DNA of 64,000 nucleotides from DASRIA01 sp963768885 (GTDB lineage: Bacteria; Actinomycetota; Thermoleophilia; Solirubrobacterales; JBBDJG01), in contig CAVYJN010000004.1 of NCBI GenBank assembly GCA_963768885.1, forward strand, positions 10,857 to 74,856. Direction: 5' to 3'. The notes under the pieces were generated by a model. The model saw nothing but the letters and a program-made list of their open reading frames with translations. It was not told the origin of the DNA and ran no database searches. This document shows, piece by piece, positions 1 to 7,819 of the stretch. Made by a program: the position numbers and the translations under genes. Each line of letters opens with the position of its first letter. Position 1 is the first letter of the stretch.

Positions 1-641
1 AGGCGGCGGGCGGCGTCGGCGACCTCGACCGGGTCGCGGCCGGCCGTGGTCTTGCCGTCGGAGAGCAGCACGATCGCCGCCGGGGCCTGCCTGCCCTCGC
101 GACGGTCCTGGCGCAGCGTGTCGACAGCGACCTGGAGCGCGTCGCCGGTGGCGGTGGCTCCGTCCGCCGCCTGGCCGTCGATCACTCCGCGTGCCACGTC
201 GTGCTCGGTGGTCGGGGCGTGCACGGCGTCCGGGGTGTCCGAGTAGGTCACGACTCCGACCCGCACGCGGGGCGGGACCTGTTTCAGGAAGCTACGCGCG
301 GCGGCCTTCCCCGCGGTCAGACGGTCCGGGTCGACGTCGGTGGCGAGCATCGACCGCGAGTGGTCGGTCACCAGCATGATGGAGGCGCGCTCGAGCGGCA
401 CCGCCACGGTGCGCTGCGGCTTGGCGAGCGCGAGCGCGAGCGTGGTCAGCGCGGCGACCGCCAGCGCGGCCGGCAGGTGTCTGCGCCAAGCCGGCACGGC
501 CGCCGCGGCAAGCTTCAGCGACCGGATCGCGGTGAAGCGCACCGCGTGTCGCCGCATGCGGCGCGCCGCGAGGACCTGCGCGACCACCGCGAGCGGCGCC
601 AGCACGAGCGCGATCAGGAAGATCGGGTTCGCGAAGCTCAT
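1..641 (-). CDS. VWA-domain membrane protein (BatA-like), 3' end outside window
   Basis: The gene reads leftward from an ATG at 641 and runs off the left edge, so about 213 residues are visible. Two hydrophobic helices near the N-terminus (about residues 5-25 and 58-75) precede a von Willebrand A domain with an intact metal-binding MIDAS motif DHSRS near residue 92 and a later VLLSDGKTTAGRD strand. It is a close paralogue of the VWA gene at 2579-3538, sharing the AKPQRTVAVP segment. Its start overlaps the DUF58 stop as ATGA, so it is translationally coupled to the operon. BatA-type proteins are membrane-anchored and partner with MoxR ATPases. The client is not known. Confidence 0.85.
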   Translation of the reverse strand, partial: MSFANPIFLIALVLAPLAVVAQVLAARRMRRHAVRFTAIRSLKLAAAAVPAWRRHLPAALAVAALTTLALALAKPQRTVAVPLERASIMLVTDHSRSMLATDVDPDRLTAGKAAARSFLKQVPPRVRVGVVTYSDTPDAVHAPTTEHDVARGVIDGQAADGATATGDALQVAVDTLRQDRREGRQAPAAIVLLSDGKTTAGRDPVEVADAARR

Positions 642-1546
642 CGCAGGCTCCGGCCGAGCTCCTTGAGCCAGTCGTCTCCGGTCGAGAGCACGACGTGCTC
701 GACGCGAAGCCTGCGCAGCTCACCAGCCACCTCGGCGCGGCCCGCGGCCTCGATGCGCGCGAACTCCTCGCGTAGCTGGTGACTGGCGGTGTCGACCTCG
801 ATCAGCGCGCCGGTCTCGGGGTCGACCAGCGCGAGATGCCCGACCGCGGGGAGGGCGCCCTCTCGCGGGTCCCGGGTCTCCACCACGAGGACCGAGTGCC
901 GCGCTCGCAACGCTCGCAGCGCCGTGACCCAGCCGTCCTGGTCACGCAGGTCCGAGATCAGCACCACGAGTCCCGGCTGACCCGCGACCTTGCGCAGGTG
1001 GACGAGAGCATCGGCCAGCGCGGCGGGCTCATGCGTGCCGTCGGGCGCGACGCCACCGTCAAGGGCGGCGCGGACCGCCGTCCAGCCGCGGCGCGAGGCA
1101 TGTGGCGGCAGCACAGTCCTCTTGCCGGCGCCGAACGTCATCAGGCCTACGCGCCCCGCGCGGCGTACGGCGAGCCGTGATACCACGAGCGCGACTCCCT
1201 CGGCGACATCGGCCTTCAGCCGGTCGGCGGTGCCGAAGGCCATCGAGGCCGAGACGTCGAGCACGATCCACGTCGTCAGGGTCCGCTCCGGCACGTGAAC
1301 GCGCACGTGCGGCTCGCCGGTGCGCGCGGTCGCCGCCGGGTCGATGTGACGCACGTCGTCACCGGGCGCATACGGACGCAGCTGGGCGAGCTCTGTTCCC
1401 GTGCCCACTCCCGCCGCACGCCGGTCGCCCGGCATCACACCCGCGGTCCGCCGCGCGACCACCAGGTCGAGGGCGTCCACGATCTGCTGCGGGACCGCGC
1501 CCGGCCCCTGCCTCGCCGCCGGGATGGTCAGTGCCGCGTCGCTCAC
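638..1546 (-). CDS. DUF58 domain-containing protein
   Basis: A 302-residue protein with the DUF58 hallmark LRPYAPGDDVRHIDP at residues 56-70, followed by a VWA-like core beginning VLDVSASM near residue 95. DUF58 proteins are almost always encoded next to MoxR AAA+ ATPases and are thought to be substrates or cofactors of the MoxR machine. That is the arrangement here: it overlaps moxR by 4 bases upstream and the second VWA gene by 4 bases downstream. The usual Trp after HID is replaced by Pro-Ala. No membrane helix is evident, so it is probably cytoplasmic. The molecular role is unproven. Confidence 0.9.
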   Translation of the reverse strand: MSDAALTIPAARQGPGAVPQQIVDALDLVVARRTAGVMPGDRRAAGVGTGTELAQLRPYAPGDDVRHIDPAATARTGEPHVRVHVPERTLTTWIVLDVSASMAFGTADRLKADVAEGVALVVSRLAVRRAGRVGLMTFGAGKRTVLPPHASRRGWTAVRAALDGGVAPDGTHEPAALADALVHLRKVAGQPGLVVLISDLRDQDGWVTALRALRARHSVLVVETRDPREGALPAVGHLALVDPETGALIEVDTASHQLREEFARIEAAGRAEVAGELRRLRVEHVVLSTGDDWLKELGRSLR

Positions 1547-2562
1547 GCAGCGCTCCGCAGGCTCATGTGATCGGAGGCCGGCTCAGTGACGGCGTCCAGC
1601 ACGCGCTCGACCAGGTCGTCGGTGGTGACGTTCTCGGACAGCGCGTCGTAGGAGGGCACGATTCGGTGCCGGAGCACGTCGGCCGCCAGATCGCGCACGT
1701 CGGCCGTCGACACGTGGCCGCGCCCGCGCAGCAGGGCGAGCACGCGGGCAGCCTGCACCATCCCGATCGGCCCGCGGGGGCTCGCGCCGTACTCGATCAG
1801 GTGCTCCAGCTCGGGCAGCCCGTACTGCGCCGGGTGACGGGTCGCATCGGCGATCGCGACCGCATAGCCGATCACCTCGCGATCGACGAACAGGGAGCGT
1901 GCCACCGCCGCATAGCGCGCGATGCTGTCGAGCGTCAGGCACTCGCGAATATCGGCGGGGTCACCGAGCGAGCGCCCCACGACCGCGGCCTCCTCGCCCA
2001 CGCTCGGATAGCCGACCAGGATCTTCATCAGGAAGCGGTCGACCTGCGCCTCGGGCAGCGGGTACGTTCCCTCGGCCTCGATCGGATTCTGGGTCGCCAT
2101 CACGAGGAAGGGCGCCGGGACCGGAAAGGTCTGGCCGCCGATCGTGACCTGGCGTTCCTGCATCACCTCGAGCAGCGCCGACTGCACCTTGGCCGGCGCG
2201 CGGTTGATCTCGTCGGCCAGCAGGAAGTTGCCGAACACAGGGCCGAGCTCGACGTCGAAGCTGCCGGTGCTCGGACGGTAGATGCGAGTGCCGACGAGGT
2301 CGGCCGGCACGAGGTCGGGCGTGAACTGCACCCGCTTGAAGGTCCCGCCCAGAACTTCCGCGAGCGTCTTCACGGTGAGCGTCTTGGCCAGGCCCGGGAC
2401 GCCCTCCAGCAGCACATGGCCGCCGGCCAGCAACGCGACGACGAGGCGCTCCAGCATCCCGTCCTGTCCGACTATCACGCGCTTCACCTCGTGCAGCGCG
2501 TCTTCGAGGCCGGCGCGCGCCTCCTCGCGGAGGGCGGTCGACTCGTCGTAGGGCATGTTCAT
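1543..2562 (-). CDS. MoxR-family AAA+ ATPase
   Basis: A 339-residue AAA+ ATPase. Walker A is GVPGLAKT at about residues 54-61, Walker B is LLADEINRAP, and the sensor/insert segment ATQNPIEAEGTYPLPEAQ is typical of MoxR. The C-terminal lid domain is complete and the length is normal for the family. MoxR ATPases act as chaperone-like remodellers for VWA and DUF58 partners, for example in metal insertion or envelope stress. It lies 16 bases after the VWA gene at 2579-3538 and overlaps the DUF58 gene by 4 bases. The functional unit is therefore MoxR with three VWA-type partners. The specific client cannot be told from sequence. Confidence 0.95.
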   Translation of the reverse strand: MNMPYDESTALREEARAGLEDALHEVKRVIVGQDGMLERLVVALLAGGHVLLEGVPGLAKTLTVKTLAEVLGGTFKRVQFTPDLVPADLVGTRIYRPSTGSFDVELGPVFGNFLLADEINRAPAKVQSALLEVMQERQVTIGGQTFPVPAPFLVMATQNPIEAEGTYPLPEAQVDRFLMKILVGYPSVGEEAAVVGRSLGDPADIRECLTLDSIARYAAVARSLFVDREVIGYAVAIADATRHPAQYGLPELEHLIEYGASPRGPIGMVQAARVLALLRGRGHVSTADVRDLAADVLRHRIVPSYDALSENVTTDDLVERVLDAVTEPASDHMSLRSAA

Positions 2563-2578
2563 CGGTTCTCCTTTTCGG

Positions 2579-3538
2579 TTAGATCAGCCGGCCGAACCAG
2601 CGCAGCGACATCGCTACGCCCAAGAGCATCAGCACGATGCCTCCACCTGTCACGGCGGAGGTGATCTCGCGCTTTTTCTTCTCGTGCCCGAGCTGGGACC
2701 CGAGGGACTCGTAGATCTCCTTCAGCCCGCTCGCGCTCTGTGCCGTGTAGGCCTTGCCGCCGGACACCTGCGCGATCTCGGCCAGCGACTCCGGATCCGG
2801 GGGGACGTTGCGGGTGGCCGTGCTGCCGTCGGCACGCGGCACCGTGATCGTGCCCTGTTGCGTGCCGAGCACGACCGTGTAGACGGGAACACCGAGCCGC
2901 CTGGCAGCACGGGCCGCGGCCACGGCGTCCCGGCCGCTGGTGGACTTTCCGTCGGAAAGGAGCAGGATCGCCGCCGGTGGGCGACGGCCGCCGCTCCCGC
3001 TCGCGGGTCGCAGCACAGACGTCGCCGTCGCGATCGCCTCGCCCGTCGCCGTGCCGCCGCTCGGCTGCATGCTGTCGATCGCCGCATCCACCACGTCCTG
3101 GTCGCGCGTCGGGCTCTGGAGCACACGGGGCACGCTGTTGAAGGCCAGGAGGCCCACGTTCAGCCGATCGGGGACCTCGTCCACGAACCGTCGCGCCGCC
3201 CGCTTCGCCGCGACAAGGCGGCTCGGCTGGATGTCGGTCGCGGTCATCGAGCCCGACACGTCGGTCGCGAGCATCACCGAGGCCCGCTCGACCGGGACGG
3301 CCACCGTGCGCTGGGGCTTCGCAGCTGCGACCACCAGGAGTGCGATCGCGAGCGCGATCGCGGCCATCGGCGCGTGGCGCCGCCAGCGCGGGCGTCGCGG
3401 CGCGACCGAGGGTTGCAGCGCCGGGGCGGCGAATGCCGCGGCCGCAGCGCGCCGCCGGCGCTGTTCGCCCATGTACAGCACGAGCAGCAGCGGCAGCGCG
3501 ACCAGCGCGACCAGGATGCCGGGGGCCGCGAAGCTCAC
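2579..3538 (-). CDS. VWA-domain membrane protein (BatA-like)
   Basis: A 319-residue protein that starts at GTG and overlaps the htrA stop as GTGA. Hydrophobic helices lie at about residues 5-25 and 55-75. A VWA domain follows with the MIDAS motif DVSGS near residue 93 and a later LLLSDGKSTSGRD strand, and the protein ends with a third hydrophobic helix. This helix-helix-VWA-helix layout matches BatA/BatB proteins, which place the VWA domain between membrane anchors. Coupling to an HtrA-type protease upstream and MoxR downstream suggests an envelope quality-control or stress unit. The paralogue at 1-641 has the same layout, pointing to a local duplication. Confidence 0.9.
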   Translation of the reverse strand: MSFAAPGILVALVALPLLLVLYMGEQRRRRAAAAAFAAPALQPSVAPRRPRWRRHAPMAAIALAIALLVVAAAKPQRTVAVPVERASVMLATDVSGSMTATDIQPSRLVAAKRAARRFVDEVPDRLNVGLLAFNSVPRVLQSPTRDQDVVDAAIDSMQPSGGTATGEAIATATSVLRPASGSGGRRPPAAILLLSDGKSTSGRDAVAAARAARRLGVPVYTVVLGTQQGTITVPRADGSTATRNVPPDPESLAEIAQVSGGKAYTAQSASGLKEIYESLGSQLGHEKKKREITSAVTGGGIVLMLLGVAMSLRWFGRLI

Positions 3539-4740
3539 GGGGTGGGGGAGGCCGGCCGTGTTCCGAGCGTCGCGCTCACGGTGACCTTCGACCCGTCGCG
3601 CTCGAGCTCGATGGTCACCACGTCGCCGGGGCTGTCATCGGAGAGGGCCTGCGTGACGTCAGAGGGCTCTCCCACGTCCGCTCCGTCGACGCGCGTGATG
3701 ACGTCTCCATTGCGGATGCCGGCGCGGTCGGCGGGGCCGCCCGAGACGACGTCCTGCACCTGCGCGCCGCTGCGGTTGGACTGCGACGCCGGCGACGTCT
3801 GGACGCCGAGGTAGGCGCGCTCGATCTGCTCGCCGCGGGTCAGGGCCGGCACCACTTCTCGCACGGTGTTGGACGGCACGGCGAAGCCGATTCCCACGTT
3901 GCCGCTCGATCCCCCGGTCTCGATCTGCGAGTTCACGCCGATCACGCGTCCCCCCTCGTCGAGCAGGGGCCCGCCGGAGTTGCCGGGGTTGATCGGTGCG
4001 TCGGTCTGGATCACCGAGTCGATGGAGAAGCCGTTCGGGGCCTGGATCTCTCGCCCGACTCCGGAGACGATGCCCTCCGTCGCCGTGCGGTCGAGGCCGA
4101 AGGGGTTGCCGATCGCGATCGCGGCGTCACCGACCTGCACCTTGCGGGAGTCGGCCAGCCGCAACGGCCGCACGCCGGCCGGCGCCTTTCCGGGATCGAT
4201 CTCCACGACGGCCAGGTCGCTCGAGGGGTCGGTCCCGCGGACCTCGCCCTCGATCGATTCACCGTCTGCCCCGAAGCGCACCTCGACGCGGTCGCTGCCG
4301 TCCACCACATGGGCATTCGTGACCACGCGGCCCTCGCCGTCGATCAGGAACCCGGTGCCCGTGCTGTTCCCCGCCTTGATCGACACCACGGCCGGACTCG
4401 CGCTCGCGTATACGGCGCCCGCGCGGGTCTGCCCCTGGCGCGGCGTGACGGGCTTGTCGGAGGCAGCCGGAAGTGGGGTGGTGCTGTTGTCGCCCTGTGT
4501 GAGCGCCCCGGCGAAGGCTCCGACGACGATCAGGAGAGCAGCGGCGCCGGCCGCCACCATCAGCAGCGGCCTGCGCGTGCGGCGGGGCCGGCGTGGCTTG
4601 CGCGCGGCGCGCGGCGGAATCGGCTCCGCCGTCTCGGCGACCTCGTCCATGGTCCTCGTGGAGTGGGCCGCTCCCCGGCGCGCCTCCTCGGACTGCGCCT
4701 GCCAGTCGCCTGTCCAGATCCGTTCGGGGGCCCGCGTCAT
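3535..4740 (-). CDS. HtrA/DegP-like membrane-anchored serine protease with PDZ domain
   Basis: The ATG at 4740 is chosen because GGAGGAG lies a few bases upstream; the open frame extends further but without a better start. The 401-residue product has a basic Pro/Arg-rich cytoplasmic tail, one membrane helix at about residues 59-80, a trypsin-fold protease, and a C-terminal PDZ domain from about residue 310. The triad is intact: His144 in TNAHVV, Asp175 in SSDLAVV, Ser255 in GNSGGP. The family degrades or refolds misfolded envelope proteins. It is the first gene of the MoxR/VWA operon and is coupled to the next gene by a GTGA overlap. Confidence 0.93.
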   Translation of the reverse strand: MTRAPERIWTGDWQAQSEEARRGAAHSTRTMDEVAETAEPIPPRAARKPRRPRRTRRPLLMVAAGAAALLIVVGAFAGALTQGDNSTTPLPAASDKPVTPRQGQTRAGAVYASASPAVVSIKAGNSTGTGFLIDGEGRVVTNAHVVDGSDRVEVRFGADGESIEGEVRGTDPSSDLAVVEIDPGKAPAGVRPLRLADSRKVQVGDAAIAIGNPFGLDRTATEGIVSGVGREIQAPNGFSIDSVIQTDAPINPGNSGGPLLDEGGRVIGVNSQIETGGSSGNVGIGFAVPSNTVREVVPALTRGEQIERAYLGVQTSPASQSNRSGAQVQDVVSGGPADRAGIRNGDVITRVDGADVGEPSDVTQALSDDSPGDVVTIELERDGSKVTVSATLGTRPASPTP

Positions 4741-4962
4741 GAACCACTCCTCCGCTCGCTCGCTGTGCGCATGCGGTGATGGAAGCAGCCTTGTCTGAAC
4801 GCGACCTGATGTTTCCCTGAGAGAAATGTAAGACGGGACGGTCCTCAGAGCCATCGCCGAGGTTCTTGCGGCCACACGCGCGGCTGGGTAGGGTCGAGGC
4901 GCTCGTCATGCAACGCGCACCGGAGGTGCGACACGAAAGGTCGGCCGATCAGTCGCGCGGGA

Positions 4963-5631
4963 TTGCTGATCCTCTGCATGGGGCTGGCCGTGGCAGCTGT
5001 GGCATACGCGAGCCCGCAGTTCTCCTCGACGTTCGAGCTGGCATATCTGCCTGCCAAGCCGGCGTCCTCGGGCGGCATCCACACGTTCATGACCTGGAGC
5101 GATCCGGGCGAGCCGAACGGCAAGCCGAAGCGCATCACGAAGATCCAGTTCCGGTTTCACCCGGGCACCAGAATCGACACGCGCGCCCTGCGGCAATGCC
5201 GGGCGTCGGACGCCGATGTGCGCATCCAGGGCGTGCGCGCATGTCCGAAGGGCTCGCGGCTCGGCTTCGCCACGAGCAGGGTGATCACCGCCTCCACCCC
5301 GGCGGATCGCACCAACATCAGGTTCTTCAACGCGCCCCGGCAGATCATCGTGCTGGTCCGCGTCGAGGACAGGACCCTGGCGGTGTACCGGGACGACATC
5401 AAGGGCCGCGAGGTGACCGTGAACCTCGACCTTCCCAACGGCCTTTCGCTGCTCGAGCTGGATGCCACGATCAAGCGCCACGCCGGCGGTCACGGCAGGA
5501 AGCGTCGCGTCTACTTCCGGACGCCTCCGACCTGCCCGCCGACAGGGGAGTGGACGACGACCGTCGTCTTCACGTTCATCGACGGCTCGAGCCAGCAACT
5601 CACCGACGGCTCGCCGTGCCGGCGGCAGTAG
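4963..5631 (+). CDS. Secreted protein of unknown function
   Basis: A 222-residue product if translation begins at the TTG at 4963; an ATG at 4978 is the alternative. The N-terminus is a clear signal peptide (LLILCMGLAVAAVAYA) followed by a mature domain of about 200 residues with four cysteines (RQCRAS, RACPKGS, PPTCPP, GSPCRR). The Cys spacing suggests two disulfides. Segments such as ITKIQFRFHPG and VNLDLPNGLSLLELDATI look like beta strands. I recognise no characterised family; similar secreted proteins are common in Thermoleophilia genomes (inference from memory). The stop abuts the stop of the leftward gene at 5632. Confidence 0.7.
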   Translation: MLILCMGLAVAAVAYASPQFSSTFELAYLPAKPASSGGIHTFMTWSDPGEPNGKPKRITKIQFRFHPGTRIDTRALRQCRASDADVRIQGVRACPKGSRLGFATSRVITASTPADRTNIRFFNAPRQIIVLVRVEDRTLAVYRDDIKGREVTVNLDLPNGLSLLELDATIKRHAGGHGRKRRVYFRTPPTCPPTGEWTTTVVFTFIDGSSQQLTDGSPCRRQ

Positions 5632-5862
5632 CTAACCCGAGGCCGGAGACCACTCGAGCGCGCCGAGCAGCGCCAGTGCTTCCCGGCGCTGCACCCACGC
5701 GTCTCGCAGGGACCAGGCGAGCAGCCAAAGAGCGGCTTTCTCGTCCTGGTCCAGAGTTGCCGCTGCGTTGATGAAGGTCTCGACTTCCCCGAACGGCTCA
5801 CTGGCATTCATCATGCCTTCGACCACGTCCTGGTGATAGCCGAGGGTCGGGCTGACGTGCAT
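5632..5862 (-). CDS. Small hypothetical protein
   Basis: A 76-residue product if it begins at the ATG at 5862, which is preceded by AGAGGGGCAAGG; the frame is open to 5940. The sequence is acidic, with a predicted helical second half (LDQDEKAALWLLAWSLRDAW), and has no signal peptide or recognised motif. It stands alone between convergent and co-directional neighbours. Coding status is moderately supported by the ribosome-binding site and by non-repetitive composition. Function unknown. Confidence 0.5.
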   Translation of the reverse strand: MHVSPTLGYHQDVVEGMMNASEPFGEVETFINAAATLDQDEKAALWLLAWSLRDAWVQRREALALLGALEWSPASG

Positions 5863-6003
5863 CTCGCACCTTGCCCCTCTGGTCCCGCCCGCTGCCGGAT
5901 CGACGGCTGGTAGCGGCAGTCCCGTTAGCGTGACGAACAACCTACGCCCGGGCGCGGGAACTGCAAGTGCCCGATTCGCATTTTGGGATAAATGCCTTCG
6001 TGG

Positions 6004-6966
6004 CTAGGCGGCGCCGATCCGCACCGGTCGTCGCACCATCCAGAGGTGATCGCCGAGCGCCCACGCCATGTAGAACGCCGCCCCCACGGTTCCGGTGACC
6101 GTCAGGAGAACGCCGGCCGCGGCCGCCACGGCGACGCCGTTCGTGCCCAGGATCAGCACCGCCGCAGCGGCGCCCACGCTCGGACCTACGGGAAGCTGGC
6201 TGATCGCCACCATCCCGATCAGCAGCGCGATCGAGTCGAAGATCGAGGCATCGATGCCGAGCGCGTGCAGCATCATCCAGTTGCGCGCGATCTGCGCCAC
6301 CACGGCGACCAGCACCAGGGCGATGATCCGGTTGCGCCCGTCGAGACTCCGCATCACGGCGATCCCTCGCCAAAAGCCTTCGCGCGCCTTCTGGGCGATC
6401 CGGCGCAGGAGCGCGCCGAGGCCGACCGTGGCAGCGATGCAAACAGGCGGCAGCCACCAAGGGAGCCCCAGCGGTCCCACGAGCGTGAACGAGGTGATCG
6501 CCGCGAGCGTCGCTTCGACGGTGAGGATCGGGATCTCGGCGGCGATCAATGCCGGGACGCGCGGACTGTCGGTGGGAGCGGAATGACGCAGCGCGGCGAT
6601 CCGTGCGGCCACTCCGAACTGCCCGTTGATCAACGTCCCGAGGTAGCCGACGCTCGCCGCGCGATACAGACGGCGGCGGCCGACGGTCCCGCCGGCGGCG
6701 CGCACGCACACGTGCCAGGCCTCGCTGCGCGCGACCAGCGCCACCGTCTGCAGGACGGCCGCGAGCGCGAGCAGCCAGACGGGCGCTGCGTGCAGGGCGT
6801 CGGCGAAGTCGGTTCGCTTCCCGGCGAGCACCGCCGCGAGCACTGCCGCGACGGCGGCTGCCCCGATGACACTCAGCGCGGTTCGCCATCGTCGAACCAG
6901 GGAGAGCCCGGCCACATGCACCCGACGAATGATCGGGCGCCCTGCGGAGATCTCGCGGAGGAGCAT
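6004..6966 (-). CDS. Lysylphosphatidylglycerol synthase TM region/UPF0104-like membrane protein
   Basis: An integral membrane protein of about 320 residues starting at the ATG at 6966; a TTG at 7008 would add 14 residues but sits inside a terminator hairpin. Eight or so hydrophobic segments alternate with short Arg-rich loops. The central GYLGTLINGQFGVAARIAAL and the later GMVAISQLPVGPSVGAAAA segments resemble the conserved helices of the UPF0104/LPG-synthase transmembrane family (flippase-like). It lacks the C-terminal lysyltransferase domain of MprF, so lipid or glycan translocation is more likely than aminoacylation. It is a single gene with no obvious partner. Confidence 0.7.
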   Translation of the reverse strand: MLLREISAGRPIIRRVHVAGLSLVRRWRTALSVIGAAAVAAVLAAVLAGKRTDFADALHAAPVWLLALAAVLQTVALVARSEAWHVCVRAAGGTVGRRRLYRAASVGYLGTLINGQFGVAARIAALRHSAPTDSPRVPALIAAEIPILTVEATLAAITSFTLVGPLGLPWWLPPVCIAATVGLGALLRRIAQKAREGFWRGIAVMRSLDGRNRIIALVLVAVVAQIARNWMMLHALGIDASIFDSIALLIGMVAISQLPVGPSVGAAAAVLILGTNGVAVAAAAGVLLTVTGTVGAAFYMAWALGDHLWMVRRPVRIGAA

Positions 6967-7011
6967 CGCTTGCGGCCCTGGATCGAGCCTACCACCCGCC
7001 CCGAGCAACGA

Positions 7012-7039
7012 CGAAGCCCGGCCTTGCGGCCGGGCTTCG
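7012..7039 (-). terminator. Intrinsic terminator-type hairpin
   Basis: A perfect 12-base-pair inverted repeat, CGAAGCCCGGCC with its complement, separated by a 4-base TTGC loop. It lies 40 bases past the stop of the leftward gene at 7079. The following U-tract is weak (TCGTTGC on the leftward transcript). Confidence 0.75.
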
Positions 7040-7078
7040 CTCTCCCGGAGGTCTTAGGGGGAAGTCGCTTCCCGGTGC

Positions 7079-7735
7079 CTAGGGCGTGCCGCGCTGCGCG
7101 GGGGGTCCGTGCTCCTCGACGCTCGTGACCTCGAAGTCCTTGTTCACCAGGACCACGACCTCGGTCCCGTCGGACTTGCGCACGTGCGCCTCGTAGGCGG
7201 CCGGACCGGCGTCGGTCTCGACCCTCAGGATCGTGCCGCCGGACACCTTGTCCTTCGCCGCGGCGGTCACCTTGTCGGCGGTGTCGCCGGTGAGCGGCTT
7301 CTCGCCGGCGCCGGGGCCGCCACCGGGGCCGTGCGGGCCGCGGCCCGGGCCGCCGGGGCCGCCGAACTCGCGTACGGCCGTCGCCTCGAAGTCCTTGTTG
7401 ACCTCGACCACGACCTCGGTGCCGTCGGACTTGCGCACGTGGGCGTGGTAGCCGCCGTCGGGGCTGGACTCGACGCGCAGCACGGTGCCGCCCGAGACCT
7501 TGTCCTTCGCCGCGGCCTCGACCTTGTCGGCGGTCTCGCCCGTCAAGGGCGTCTGGTTCGCGCCGGGCGGCGGTCCGGGCCTTGCGCCCTGCTGCCCCGT
7601 GGTGCCGCTGCTTGCCGCGGAGTTGCTGTTGCTGTTGTCCTTGGTGGACGCGGCATTCGCGATCACCGCGCTGCCCACTGCGATCGCCCCGACCGCTGCG
7701 AGCATCATCGCTGCCTTCTGTGCCTTCCTGTACAT
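7079..7735 (-). CDS. Secreted protein with two PepSY-like repeats
   Basis: A 218-residue exported protein with AAGGAGG 8 bases before the ATG. A signal peptide (about residues 1-29, ending ANAAS) is followed by an Asn/Ser linker and two nearly identical modules of about 60 residues. Each module runs PLTGETADKVEAAAKDKVSGG, then LRVES, then HVRKSDGTEVVVEVNKDF. A Gly/Pro-rich hinge separates them. The modules have the helix-then-strands layout of PepSY domains, which often modulate proteases or sensor kinases in the envelope. It is immediately downstream of a kinase/regulator pair in the same direction, so it may feed the sensor or be an output. Confidence 0.8.
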   Translation of the reverse strand: MYRKAQKAAMMLAAVGAIAVGSAVIANAASTKDNSNSNSAASSGTTGQQGARPGPPPGANQTPLTGETADKVEAAAKDKVSGGTVLRVESSPDGGYHAHVRKSDGTEVVVEVNKDFEATAVREFGGPGGPGRGPHGPGGGPGAGEKPLTGDTADKVTAAAKDKVSGGTILRVETDAGPAAYEAHVRKSDGTEVVVLVNKDFEVTSVEEHGPPAQRGTP

Positions 7736-7819
7736 CGGACTGCCTCCTTCGAGCTGATGGACTCTTCGCGTTCCATGCTCGCCCCCGTCGCTGTGGGCAG
7801 TGCGCGAGAAAGCTGAGAG

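Noticed and set aside
1102..2664. A large rightward gene opposite moxR and DUF58
   Set aside because: Low-complexity Arg/Ala composition and full overlap with well-supported leftward genes.
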